Shown piece by piece: positions 46,263 through 56,971 of a stretch of DNA of 64,000 bases. This stretch comes from Sinotaia quadrata. Taxonomy: Eukaryota; Mollusca; Gastropoda; Architaenioglossa; Viviparidae. Position numbers and translations under genes: made by a program. The notes under the pieces are model-generated. The model was not told the DNA's origin, did no database searches, and saw only the letters and a list, made by a program, of their open reading frames with translations. Location of the stretch: assembly GCA_028829895.1 (NCBI GenBank), contig CM054182.1, forward strand, positions 9,661,001 through 9,725,000. Reading direction: 5' to 3'. Numbering within the stretch: position 1 is the stretch's first letter; every line of letters starts with the position of its first letter.

Positions 46263-46470
46263 GGCGCACAAGCGATAAGAAATCCAAGCCGTTGCGCGCG
46301 ATATTTACGCAGTCTCTGCGCGTGCAAATCTGCCCGAGCACGTGCGATAGCATCGGGTGGGAACAGCCGCGACCGCCAGATGCGTTCAAGCACGTGCTCG
46401 CAGGGGTTTTGCGCTACCAGACACCAAATCGATCTGGGGAAAGGATGTTTTTGTTGCTGGTGCTACTACT
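46255..46470. promoter_or_regulatory. CpG-rich patch adjoining the array
   Basis: About 46275-46410 is strongly CpG-rich (gccgttgcgcgcgatatt, tctctgcgcgtgcaa) and includes two cacgtgc E-box-like sites (about 46339 and 46392). A plus-strand 81-codon frame crosses it but lacks any recognised domain. Regulatory function is a guess from composition. Confidence 0.25.
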
Positions 46471-46762
46471 TTCCGTTCTCAAGGGGATTTAGAATGTCCT
46501 TGGAGATTTTAAGCCAGTTTTCTTTTTCTGCCAAAAGTTGTAACAACTGAACGTTGTCTTGGCCCATCCGAGCAAGGTTGTTTGAAGGCAGTCTTCGAGT
46601 GATAATTTTTATTTTATCAGTCTGAGGCTTGAGGCTGGCAAAGATATCGTGGTTGATAACTTTGAAACAAATGAAATAAATTACCCAGAAAATGTGTAGA
46701 CCTGAATAGCAGCATAGTGTTGTCGGATTTGCAGAATCTACAAATGAACGGAGAATAGCAGC
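46471..46762. other. unique stretch, no gene seen
   Basis: No coding or regulatory support. Confidence 0.5.
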
Positions 46763-46945
46763 GTGACATTAATTTGATCAGTTTACATATTGTGACATTA
46801 ATTTGATCAGTTTACATATTGTGACATTAATTTAATCAGTTTACATATTGTGACATTAATTTGATCAGTTTACATATTGTGATATTAATTTAATAATGAT
46901 TTACATACTGTGAAATTAATTTAATCAGTTTACATACTGCGTCAT
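46763..46945. repeat. 29-bp minisatellite, 6 copies
   Basis: gtgacattaatttgatcagt plus ttacatatt steps by 29 bp from 46763; the last two copies are diverged and slightly longer. Confidence 0.95.
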
Positions 46946-47139
46946 GCTTCTGTTGTAAGAAGTGTGCACATGTTTCACTAAAATTGTACTCACATGCTTG
47001 CTACTAATAAAGTTAGTATATTTTATGTATAAATATAATTCAAGCCAAACGTTGCTCCAATATAATTTCTTTTGAAACCATCAACACAAAAAGGAAATCC
47101 AAAATCCCCACGAACGTGTGTTAACACAATGCAGACACC

Positions 47140-47280
47140 ACCACCCCGCCTCATTTCAATCAACAGAAAATGATACATCCAATAAACACACACACACACA
47201 CACACACACACCCACCGACACCGCCTCATTTCAATCAACAGAAACTGATACATCCAATAATACACACACACATCGTTTGA
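47140..47280. repeat. two-copy ~70-bp repeat split by (CA)n
   Basis: ccgcctcatttcaatcaaca plus gaaactgatacatccaata occurs twice, each copy followed by (CA)n (27 bp at 47187-47213, shorter at 47262). Confidence 0.92.
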
Positions 47281-48530
47281 CCACAATATCTTGTTGATAA
47301 CCAATTACTGTCTTAAGAACCTTAATATGCCGTATCTAGAGCTCTACTCTAATGTAAATAAAGTGCATATAGTATTTTACATTAAAATGAATAATGTATT
47401 TTTTGTTTGTTTTAATCTATTACGCTATAATGAATATGGCCAGAACATTTTCTTTAAGTCTTCCGTATTCTAATGAAAAAATTATGTATATGTTTTTTTA
47501 CACGTTAAAGATCACGGCCTGCCTTGTAGTCTTCAGCACCATTGTTTTTGACGTGTTTACAATCTTTCACTGTAGTATCCAGCACCCTAAACAAACACAC
47601 ACACGCATGCACATGCAAGCATACACACTCTAAAGAAAATAGAGGAAATTCTTTTCCTGAAGGAGAAGGTTACATAAGATGGCTGAGAAGCCTTCCTCTG
47701 TGTACAGTCGATAATTACTGTATAAGGCAAGTTTATTATTTTATTTTTATTTTTAAGGTCATTAACCTGTCAGTGTTTACACTATCTTGAAATGTTGGAG
47801 GCAACAATCAAATTACCAGAAGACTTTCTAAGCTTATTCTTGTACTGGATATTAAATAAAAATTAATCATCTCATTTAATAATACGTAGTATATGTATCT
47901 ATAACATTCAAGCGGATTACTCTTTCACTTTTTAATATGTGAAATGTATCTTTATTAATCTATCTGTAAGATGAAGTAAGAAACTTATACAATACGCAGG
48001 AAGTGTTCATCTTATTTGTTTTTAAAAGTACACTATTGTGGAAGTAGCGGCCGAAATTTTTTATTTATTATTTTCACTTTAGCATAGAAGCGAGTTGTGG
48101 TCAATTAAAAATATATTTTTTCTTTTTATACTTGTTTCTGGATTTTAACAAACACAAATAAGAAAAAGGACAAGCAGAATCTTTATTGTTACGTGTATTC
48201 GGATTTCTATAAACATACCAATATGAATATTCGTAAGAACTCACCAGAACTGAGTCGAGGCATTATTAATTCGCGTGTTTTATTGTAATATATCAATATG
48301 ATTTGGGCACTGCATTTCAATTTTTATGAATTGAGTGAGTGAATTGATATTCCCGTATGTCAGCAATTATCAAGATACCTATCTGTAAGTCAAGATCTGT
48401 ATTTTGACTTTATTATGCTCATCGTCAAAAGCCAGTTAATGTAAATATATGGAATGGAATTCAGATTTATTGTGTACGCTATAGATTCCAAAAATTATCA
48501 TCTGTTGCTATTGATTTGAGAACAATATAA
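47281..48530. other. AT-rich stretch, no gene supported
   Basis: Several plus-strand frames of 60-82 codons (47291-47790) without motif. The remainder is AT-rich and featureless. Confidence 0.5.
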
Positions 48531-48532
48531 TT

Positions 48533-48983
48533 TTGAAGGTCCAAAATTTTGAGTTGCACTTCTCTTCTTACTCAAATGAGACTTTCAGACAATGTGGCCA
48601 AAACTCAATGATGATGAACTTGAAATATCTTTTTAAACTGTTCTTTGAATGCAGTAAAGAGTTAAAATCACTTCCACATGAAGTTTTCTTCATACTTGGA
48701 AAATGTACAAGAGACTATGTCTTCATATGTGACTTCCACACGATCAGCTCTGCTGTGCATGATTTCAAAATGAATGACGCGAAGTCGGATGAAACAATCT
48801 ACGTTTGTACTACTTTTCCCATGTACATGTGCCCCAAAAACGTGTTGGACTACTTTTCACATGTACATGCGCCCATAAACGTGATGGACTACTTTTCACA
48901 TGTACATGCGCCCATATACGTGATTTTTCTATATTTCACATGCACATGAGCCCAAAAACGTGTTGGGAACCACTGGCCTCGAC
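48533..48983. mobile_element. hAT-like end with 39-bp subrepeats and a 138-codon frame
   Basis: aacgtgttgggaaccactg ending at 48975 is, on the minus strand, CAGTGGTTCCCAACA, a typical hAT terminal start. Just inside lie about four 39-bp subrepeats (actacttttcacatgtacat plus gcgcccataaacgtgatgg; starts near 48809, 48849 and 48888). A plus-strand frame from 48533 contains FFILGKCTRDYVFICDFHT and runs into the subrepeats, ending at 48949; it has no recognised transposase signature. Subterminal repeats are common in hAT elements. The opposite end was not found, nor a duplicate of the flanking 8 bp (gcctcgac). Confidence 0.45.
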
Positions 48984-49537
48984 AAATTATTCCTCTCTCC
49001 CTTCCTTTCTCTTTCCTCCAAAGGTCTGGAAGCACATGTGCTAGATAAACATAACCAGCTGACAACCATTTTGAAGAATCTGTTCATGCAAAGTACTTTT
49101 TCCTTGTTTCAGTTTGCTGGAAAATGACATATAGGATTAGAAAGTGTTGAAGTAATTTCCAAAGTTTTAGAACTTATACCTGCAAGCTTATATATACATA
49201 TTGGATCAGAATAGATCCATTTGTTGCAGTTTTTTGGTGTTGTTCGAGTGACAATTACCCGGGACTGTTAATTTTACTGCCTCTTGAGGTAAGGGCAAGT
49301 ACTTTAGTTTTCCACTGCTATAATTATGATCTGTTTTGTATAAATGGTGTGAGAGATTGCCTTTGCATTTAACTAACTGGAAAGTGTGTGCTGAGACTTT
49401 CTTGTACATTAATTTGTATTGTAGAAACTGTCAAGGAGTTTATTTCTGTTTTGCTTTTTGTTATCAACCAAGTATAGATATTAGTTGAAGTGATATTTTC
49501 CAGCATTTTAAAAAATAATATTTTCTCTTTTTTGCAG
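48984..49537. other. unique stretch upstream of possible terminal exon
   Basis: 49231-49289 is bounded by ttgttgcag and gag-GTAAGG, which are acceptor- and donor-like, and one frame between them is open (about 19 codons). This could be a small exon but is too short to defend. Confidence 0.25.
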
Positions 49538-49740
49538 GACAGATTCTAGCATTATTATCCATGCAATCAGCAATGCTATTCAATTATATGATGCATCGTT
49601 TTGATGATGAAATTAACTGGACTATTTTTACTAAATAGCTAAGTTCTTTATTTATTTTGAGACTGTTTTAGAAGTAAAATATACGGTTGTCTTAGTTAAT
49701 GCTTTAGGACATATTTATTTTAGATTTGATAAATAAATTT
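49538..49740 (+). CDS. possible 3'-terminal exon with polyadenylation signal
   Basis: A strong acceptor, ttttctcttttttgcag, ends at 49537. Taking the first two bases as the end of a split codon, the next frame is open for 32 codons (QILALLSMQSAMLFNYMMHR, then FDDEINWTIFTK) to TAG at 49636-49638. AATAAA follows at 49732-49737, about 95 bp after the stop, a normal 3' UTR layout. The acceptor tract and signal are standard eukaryotic features; the protein is not recognised and no upstream exon in matching phase was found. Chance assembly in AT-rich DNA is a real alternative. Confidence 0.3.
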
Positions 49741-50110
49741 ATGACAGCAGTGAAAGGTTTCTAAGAATATGTGAGTGCAATTTTCTTTATTCAGTGATAT
49801 CATTATAGTGCTCTTATAGTGTGTGTGCGTGCGTGTGTGTGTGCATGTGTGAGAGTAAAGAGTGCAAGTAACATAAGTAATGATTTGATTTTTCCTTATT
49901 AATTATTTTTTCTAATTAATTAAATATACTGCTAAAGTTGTATAAGATCTTTCTTTCTGGCTACACCTTTGCTGCGACATCGTGTGGACAACCCTATTAA
50001 AGTGTTAATTGCTTAGACAAGTGTTTCCGACCATACTGCCTGACCACGTTTGCACTGTTATGCAATCAACTCTACCTAGTGTAGTGGTCAGAGTTGAATT
50101 GTAATGACAC
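49741..50110. other. unique stretch, short GT tract
   Basis: (GT)n with CG interruptions at about 49820-49850. No gene. Confidence 0.5.
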
Positions 50111-50114
50111 TTTG

Positions 50115-50811
50115 TTATGCATGGTGGATTGCATACCGCCTATAGACATCTTCGCACTTAAACCTTGCAACTCTACAAAATCCGGACTTTGTGGTGGATG
50201 ACAGATTGCATACTACATTCGGCCATGCATGACTAATTTTCAAGGCAAGAAATTTGGTTTGGGGGAACACCTGATTGTTAGAGTGTGAACGTGTTCCTAA
50301 CTTGAAACCGAACATGACATAACTAGAGGCCATTGCATTTATGGGTCCCTCACACCTAGCTTTTGTTTCAAACAGAAAAAATAAGCGTAAGCAAGTGAAT
50401 ATATTTATATTGGGCACTCCATTTGGCATGATGCACTCCTGGCTTTCTGAAAGCTCCAGTGAAAGGCACAGCCGCAGAGCCTACTTCTTCTACTTATCTC
50501 CTTCCTCCTGGTCTCTACTTCTGGAAGAAATTGTTTCCTCTTCATTGCCACATGCTATTTTCTCCAGGATGTCAAAATTTCTGCTGAGCAGTTGGCTCTA
50601 CATCTATCCCTGGCCTATCCCATTTTCTGCCCTTGGTCGACTACTCCAAATAGCATGTTTTTTTCCGTTTGACACACCTGGGGCGAAACATCAGCCAAGT
50701 CAGCTCAAACATTGGAAAGAATTCAGTCACCATATCATTTCACCAGGTGAAAAAATTCCAATTTATAACCCTTTCAAACTGTACTCTTTACTCTTGAACT
50801 CTAAATTCTGA
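50115..50811. other. opposed unassigned frames (104 codons minus, 156 codons plus)
   Basis: The plus frame 50341-50811 is the third longest here and contains GTPFGMMHSWLSESSSERHS and FPFDTPGAKHQPSQLKHWK. The minus frame 50115-50429 includes KFLALKISHAWPNVVCNLSS. They overlap for about 90 bp. GC is slightly raised relative to the flanks. Neither matches a family I know, nor shows splice signals at its ends; transposon-derived sequence is the most likely source if either was ever coding. Confidence 0.25.
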
Positions 50812-51180
50812 ATATTAGTTCTTTATAAAGAAAACAAATAAACTTTTACTCGTTTAGAAGAACAAAGAGTTATTGTTCATAGAAGAACAAACGAAGTAGT
50901 AATACAATATTCTATAAACAAAATGAACTGAAAAGATAGTAAGGAATTTTAGTACTATCTGTAAAGTGTTTTCTTTTAAAAAAAAAATAGTAAATACAAA
51001 ATTCTTATGCGGTAAATCGCACCGCTAACATGAAACAATTCATACACAAAAATCGTGTAGTTACCACCGTGTTCTAGTTCGTATTATATATATATATATA
51101 TATATATCTGTCCCAGTAAGAATATGATTAAATGTTCTTATTCTTAAATCTGCTACAATGTTCTACGTGCTTTTGCCTTT
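50812..51180. other. AT-rich stretch with (TA)n
   Basis: (TA)n of about 22 bp at 51086-51107 and a poly-A tract at about 50980. No gene. Confidence 0.6.
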
Positions 51181-51895
51181 AAATGTCACTAACAACACGA
51201 TGCAACAATATCACTAACGTCACTGACAACACGATATAATAATGTCCATGACAACCCGATAAATAATGCAATTAACAACACAGAATTATAACATCACTAA
51301 AATCACGATGTAGTACGTCACTAACAAAAAGATATAAATAATAACGTCACTGACAACCCGAAAGATTATGTAATTAAAAACACAGTATTATAGCATCACT
51401 AAAATCACGATGTAGTACGTCACTAACAAAAAGATATAATAACGTAACTGGCAAAACGATATCATATCGTCACTAAAAATACGATATAATAACTGACAAC
51501 ACCATACAACAATGTCACTAACATGATATAATAACGTCACTGCCAACACAATATAATAGCGTCACTGCCAACACGATACAGCAATACCACTGCCACCACC
51601 ATATAATAATGTCACTGGCAACACGATATAATAACATCATTGACAGCACGATATAATGACGTCACTGACAACACGGTAACAATGTTACTGACAACACGAT
51701 ATAAGAACGTCATTGACAACAACACACAAAAATGTCACTAACAGCACGACATAATAATGTCACTAACAACACGATACAACAATGTGACTCACACGATATA
51801 ATAACGTCACTGACAACACAATACAAAAATGTTACTAACAACACAATACATCAGTGTCACTGACAACACAACATTGTTACTTGTTAACGATAACA
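51180..51895. repeat. ~24-27-bp array, ~27 copies, CRE-like core
   Basis: acgatataataacgtcactg plus acaac recurs from about 51190 to 51890 with period mostly 24-27 bp and frequent indels. Many units contain aacgtcact (GTGACGT on the other strand), a CREB/ATF half-site. A longer ~95-bp block (tagcatcactaaaatcacga onward) is duplicated near 51290-51430. This is the longest array in the window. Confidence 0.92.
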
Positions 51896-52070
51896 CGATT
51901 GTTCATTTGCGTAGACACCGAATGATTGGAAATTTCCTTTAGTATGAAGGCAACTAAATAAGAAGGAAAATTGTGCAAGCAGTTACTAACGAGGCCTTTA
52001 GATTTTTCTGGGAAGGGGGAGGAAACCAAAGATGTTAGCAAACAAGTCTTCTATAGAGCTAGTTACTTTT
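51896..52070. other. short unique stretch
   Basis: No feature recognised. Confidence 0.5.
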
Positions 52071-52084
52071 CTTAATTGCAGTGT

Positions 52085-52270
52085 GTCCTGCGCATGCGTA
52101 ACACCAGTCAGTATTAGTATTCGTGCAAAGAGGCACCTGTCGATTCTGAGCAACTTAGTCGCCGGAACCGATGTATCAGCATTTTAACCAAACCAGTTAC
52201 CTTGCCTATATAACACCACTTTGGAGAACTGGATAAAAATAAGCGGGTTAAGCTAACAGTGATGGAGCTG
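52085..52270 (+). promoter_or_regulatory. promoter-like segment (NRF1-type site and TATA box)
   Basis: TGCGCATGCGT at 52089-52099 closely matches the NRF1 consensus YGCGCAYGCGCR, and TATATAA sits at 52207-52213, which would place initiation near 52240 on the plus strand. No open reading frame follows within the next few hundred bases, and the region is next to tandem arrays, so this is a suggestion only. Confidence 0.25.
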
Positions 52271-52584
52271 TAGGGTGTGTAATCCCACTTATCTGTCTAA
52301 TTATCTACTGAAAGCATTATTCTAAATTTACAGCACAAATTGTTCGTGCCCAAAGTGTACGGATGAACATGTCAAGCTAGGAGAGTGTGTGCGTGCGTGC
52401 GTGCGCTTCTGGCTTTCGAGAAGTGAGGTCTAGAAGGGGAGACCACTACATTATTCGCCTCTACATTTCTCACCTCCCTCCTAGCGAACATTCGTCGCTT
52501 AGTTTTGGTGTTTTCTAATACTTGTAATAATTAACTTTTAAATTATATTCTACAGAATTTAGGGTCTAAATGTTATAATGCATA
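52271..52584. other. unique stretch
   Basis: A short GTGCGTGC run lies at about 52388-52405. Nothing else. Confidence 0.5.
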
Positions 52585-52805
52585 GCTAACACCAATTATG
52601 CAAAAGACTTACTTGCAATATCTTAACTATTAGACACAACACAAACTATACAAAGGATGTACTAGCAACGTCTTAACTATTAGACAACATAAACTATACA
52701 AAAGACTTACTACCATTAGCAACGTCTTAACTATTAGACATAACACTAACTATACAAAAGACGTACTAGCAATTTCTTAACTAGTAGACATAACACTATG
52801 TACGC
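52585..52805. repeat. ~50-bp array, 4 copies (left arm of inverted pair)
   Basis: cttaactattagacataaca plus aactatacaaaagacttac and tagcaa recurs with steps of 50, 54 and 50 bp (52621, 52671, 52725, 52775). The reverse complement of this unit forms the core of the array at 54.78-55.02 kb. Confidence 0.93.
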
Positions 52806-52914
52806 TTAAAAATTAACAAGTCTAGGCACGGTTCTTGGAAGTGAAACGATAATATAATATTGATAGGAGCCTGATATAGCGACAGGGTCGTTAAATATAA
52901 CCAGACACTTGACA

Positions 52915-53070
52915 ACCATTATGTGTTATAAAGTTCAGTAACATTGCGGTGTTATGAAGATCAGTACAATTATGTATTATAAAGTTTAATACCATTATGT
53001 GTTATAAAGTGTGTTATAAAGTTCAGTACCATTTTGTATGATAAAGTTAAGTACCACTTTGTTACATTCC
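52915..53070. repeat. ~26-bp array, ~6 copies
   Basis: gttataaagttcagtaccat plus tatgt recurs with spacing of 16-30 bp from 52925 to 53055. Confidence 0.9.
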
Positions 53071-54770
53071 CCCGGTATTTATTTAAAGACCCTGTTCCAG
53101 AATTTAGGATTTTAGTTAATTAAATTCCACTTATTCTGACAACAGATCGGTTGCCCAAACTCACCCTTCAGTCCAATTAAATTCCACATTCGTAGTTTAA
53201 GCCAATGAATTTAAAGACAGGTAAACTTGTGTAAACAAAGCACGAACTGGGAACGTTAAACAATTATAACTAACTATGCAAGCAATCTTCTCTTTCACGA
53301 CTCACAGTCCCATCCCAGTCCCTATTTTGGTCTTTTATGCTTGAATTAGTCAACTACAATAAATGTTTAACAATTAAAAAAGATTTAATAAAATTTAACA
53401 ATAACAAGTTAATCAGAGATTGCGTGATTTCGGTCTTATCAATGCTATTGTCCGACTCGTGCTGGATTGCTAAAAAGAGTTACTTTATAGTTCAGGTGAT
53501 CAGACCCTTGCACTTAGCTGGTCATCCAATTGCAAAGTAATGGCACGCTTGTTCCCCCAACAGGTATACAGTTGGATACACGGGTTTCAGCGGTGGCCTT
53601 CAGTCATCAATCTTGTGTTGGTCGCAAGATCAGCGTCCCGTACTTGTATACAGAGACAACACGCTTAGGGTCATTCCAACGATCCCCAAGGTTCAATAAT
53701 ACACCAAGGAAACACCCCAAGGCATAGGAAACAGGTTGAACATAGGCCCGAGTCCCATTGATGAAATAAAACCAGGAACCAAGAAAGAAAAAGGAGGGAC
53801 CCGCTCTGGAAATATAATAAATTCCTATGAGTGACAGTCCCATAGTCTCGCAATCCGAACAGGTGGCATGGACTAATAGCATAGTCTATTTCATTGACCA
53901 TCACAGTATCTTTACATCAATGTTCAAGTTTACATAATAAAGATACAAGTCAATTACGCTCATGTGTGTTACAATTAAATATGGCATAAAGCACACAAAA
54001 GACTTAAACATTCAAAGAAAACATTTATATTTTACAATGAAAAATTAGACAAAAGAGAAATCAAATATAATTTAAATCACTCACATGCATGTTACAATTA
54101 TAGCAAAAATTACATGCAAGTAAATTAAAATTGTTATAGGAAAATTTACAATAGACCTGCACAGATGTTCTGTGATACAATTCAGTTAACTTAGTTTAAT
54201 AAATTATTGTTTCTCAATTTAACAATCAATTTTTAAAATGCAAATATTTTAGTTTAGCCACACCATTCGTCAAGTCACGTATTTGGAGAAAGTGCAATAA
54301 AATACAAATTCTGCAATAATAGATATACAAATTTGCACAATGAAATCTTAATGAAATACAAAGCAATATTTTAAGAAATCACTGTATTACCTTGTTAGTA
54401 TGAAAATACAATCATAGCAGCGGGTCTTCAGGTGATGATTCACAGAATCTCGCTAATAACTAGACAGGTGTCGTCAAGTCCGTCTCCTTCCTCGTCAATA
54501 AAGATTTGGGCAGTATGCGGTATTTAAAGAAGCATAAGAATTTGTGGCGGGAAATCTATTTGTCACGTGTCGTGCTTGGGTATGACCTACAATCGGCCAT
54601 TGTCTAAAATATTACATAACTTAGCCAGTCTCTTCTCTCTCTGAATGCAAGGTGCACCTAGAGCATATCAATTATGCAATTTTTATTAAAAGGACTGTGT
54701 CCATAAAACTAAATAAAATGAATTCACTGAATGCGGGTTAGGAAGTCAAGTATAATTTGTCTTGACTCCA
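53071..54770. other. AT-rich interior between inverted arrays
   Basis: 53500-53900 is of higher GC with competing frames (53530-53727 plus; 53607-53882 and 53671-53904 minus), none recognised. 53900-54420 is very AT-rich. Taken with the flanking inverted arrays this interior may be the body of a non-autonomous mobile element, but no terminal motif confirms that. Confidence 0.35.
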
Positions 54771-54774
54771 TGAC

Positions 54775-55020
54775 ACACTTGCATATCTTGTCTTATGCCT
54801 AATAGTTAAGCCATTGATAGTGAGTCTTCTGAATAACTTATACTTAAGACAGTGGTGGAAAATCTTTTGCATACCTTGTGTTGTCTAATAGTTAAATCAT
54901 TGATGGTAAGTATTCTGAATAACTTATGTCTAATACTTGATATTGCTAGAAAATCTTTTGCATTATTTTGTGGGTCTAACAGTTAAGATGATGCTAGTAA
55001 GACTTTTGCATAATTTCAAA
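54775..55020. repeat. ~88-bp array, 3 copies (right arm of inverted pair)
   Basis: taatagttaag recurs at about 54800, 54888 and (as taacagttaag) 54977, with ctagtaagacttttgcataa at the end. In reverse complement this matches the 50-bp unit of 52.59-52.80 kb; here a ~38-bp insert (ctgaataacttatacttaag) lengthens the first two units. Confidence 0.88.
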
Positions 55021-55385
55021 AGTAAATTTAAATAATGGCCTGTGATATAATTTTCCAAACTGTGACTAGCTTTAAAAAATAATATGAAACGCGAACTTTG
55101 ACATTTGAAAATAATGAAAATTTTAACCACTTAAACAAAAATAATGAAAATTTTAACCAAACTTACAACAATAATAATGAAATTTGTAATAATACTGAAA
55201 CATAGTTTCTCTTCTGGACTCTCTCACAGTAGTACACGTGTACTAATTTAGAGTGTAAAAGCTCTAACATTTATAATTTCATATTTAGTTTACCCATCAT
55301 AAACTACTTTAAGAAGAAGATATGTTCACTCAACAATGTTTTGTAAGAATGGATAGAAATCAATCCTTTCAGTAGGTGGGAACAA
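55021..55385. other. AT-rich stretch with short repeats
   Basis: aaaataatgaaaattttaac is doubled at about 55109 and 55138. No gene. Confidence 0.6.
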
Positions 55386-55795
55386 TTCCAAGCAGAGACA
55401 GAGCCTTATCCCTACAGCCAGCCGTGCGCACCACCACCCTTTGTTCGCTGAGTGCGGCTGCTGCCTCATCCGCTTCCAGAAGCGTTTCCCTAATTGTCTG
55501 ACGGGACTCGGAAAAACACGTTCACCGCGCTACTCAACGGGTGCGCGTTTGCTCGAGAACTCTGGGTGCTAAATTAATAATAAGCTGGTGTCGGCGGCAG
55601 TAGGCCGGAAATTACTGTAGCCATGATTCACCCTCCATTCGTACCTGCCCCGACGAGATCTTAATTGCCGTAAAGCGGCTTCCAGCGCTAGGAGCGCGTT
55701 AAATTGACTTTCCCCGCGATTGTAAATCGCGTTCTAACCTCTCCGTGCAAGAGGTACTTTACAGGTGGATTGGAGGCTGGAAAATTAATCCTGTT
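55386..55795. promoter_or_regulatory. CpG-rich unique island, candidate conserved regulatory element
   Basis: About 400 bp of non-repetitive, CpG-rich sequence in AT-rich surroundings. Homeodomain-type TAAT cores (cttaattgccg near 55660, gctaaattaataataagct near 55568) are interspersed with GC-rich blocks (gcgctaggagcgcgttaa, ccccgcgattgtaaatcgcg; the latter a perfect inverted CGCGATT-GTA-AATCGCG). No long open frame or TATA box. The mixture resembles developmental enhancers or CpG-island promoters. Confidence 0.4.
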
Positions 55796-55999
55796 TTACG
55801 CGTGCATGTGTGTTTGTGTGTGCGTGCTTTTGTGTTAGTAGGTCTGCGAGGAATGGCCGCCAGTTCGTGAATATGTGTATTGTGTTGTGCGTGTTGTGGT
55901 TATAGTGTTGTATTGTGTATTGTGTGAAATTATGTGCCTGGAGGTGATTATATCGTGTGGAAATGTGTTCCTAAATTATGCTATATTCATGCATGACAT

Positions 56000-56049
<50 letters not shown>

Positions 56050-56056
56050 TGTGATA
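55796..56056. repeat. TG-rich region ending in (GT)n
   Basis: Interrupted TG words from 55800, then about 55 bp of nearly pure GT at 55999-56053. Followed by TATATG and GCGCGTG patches to 56145. Confidence 0.93.
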
Positions 56057-56220
56057 TAATGCATATACGCATATACTATGTATATATGTGTGATGCGTCA
56101 TATGTGAGCTATATAATATGCGCGTGTGCGTGTGTGCGCGCGCAGAGAAAGTACGCACGTACCAAACTTCGCATAAAAGTTGGTCAACACATAATGTCCG
56201 GCTGCCAATTAGTTTCCCTT
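56057..56220. other. short unique stretch with GC/GT alternation
   Basis: gcgcgtgtgcgtgtgtgcgc at about 56119 is another purine-pyrimidine alternation. No gene. Confidence 0.6.
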
Positions 56221-56221
56221 A

Positions 56222-56590
56222 TTCTGCTCTCTAGTGAGGAAGATATATTATTTTGTGTGATCCCTTATGCTGCTCTCTAGTGTGGAAGATATATTATTTT
56301 GTGTGATCCCTTATGCTGCTCTCTAGTGAGGAAGATATATTATTTTGTGTGATCCCTTATGCTGCTCTCTAGTGTGGAAGATATATTATTTTGTGTGATC
56401 CCTTATGCTGCTCTCTAGTGTGGAAGATATATTATTTTGTGTGATCCCTTATGCTGCTCTCTAGTGTGGAAGATATATTATTTTGTGTGATCCCTTATGC
56501 TGCTCTCTAGTGTGGAAGATATATTACTTTGTGTGATCCCTTATGCTGCTCTCTAGTGTGGAAGATATATTACTTTGTGTGATCCCTGTG
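56222..56590. repeat. 46-bp minisatellite, 8 near-identical copies
   Basis: ctgctctctagtgtggaaga plus tatattattttgtgtgatcc and cttatg steps by 46 bp from 56224. Units differ at one or two sites (gtgagg or gtgtgg; ttattttg or ttactttg), so expansion is recent. Confidence 0.97.
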
Positions 56591-56970
56591 GGCATGACCA
56601 AGCGAAGCGTGGCGAACTCGAAACAACTGCTACACTGCTATACCTCCACACTTAGATGCATCGCATCCTGGTCAACACATAAATGCAACATCTACTGGTG
56701 CAATCACCTGTAAAAATGAGAAGAGTTTACAAGCAAACGTTTGCCATCAAAATAATTGTAACAGAACTGTTTGCAGAAAGGACTGTCTAACTTTAACAGT
56801 TATCCTTTTGTAACAGCGCATACTTATCACTCCATTTAAAAAAAAAATGATTAGAACTTATAATGGATATATATATTTTTTAAGTGAGAAGACATCGGAC
56901 GTATTTTATATTATGTATATATGTAGATTGGCCCTACAAATGTCCTGCTTCCCAATTAATTATAAAGATT
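56591..56970. other. unique stretch, no gene seen
   Basis: No support for any gene or regulatory site. Confidence 0.5.
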
Positions 56971-56971
56971 G

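Noticed and set aside
50341..50811. 156-codon plus-strand frame as a gene
   Set aside because: Protein-like in places but with no family match, splice signals or promoter; retained only as an unassigned open frame.
56222..56590. CRISPR-like regular repeats
   Set aside because: Units are contiguous with no unique spacers, and the window is eukaryotic in character; the same holds for the other arrays.
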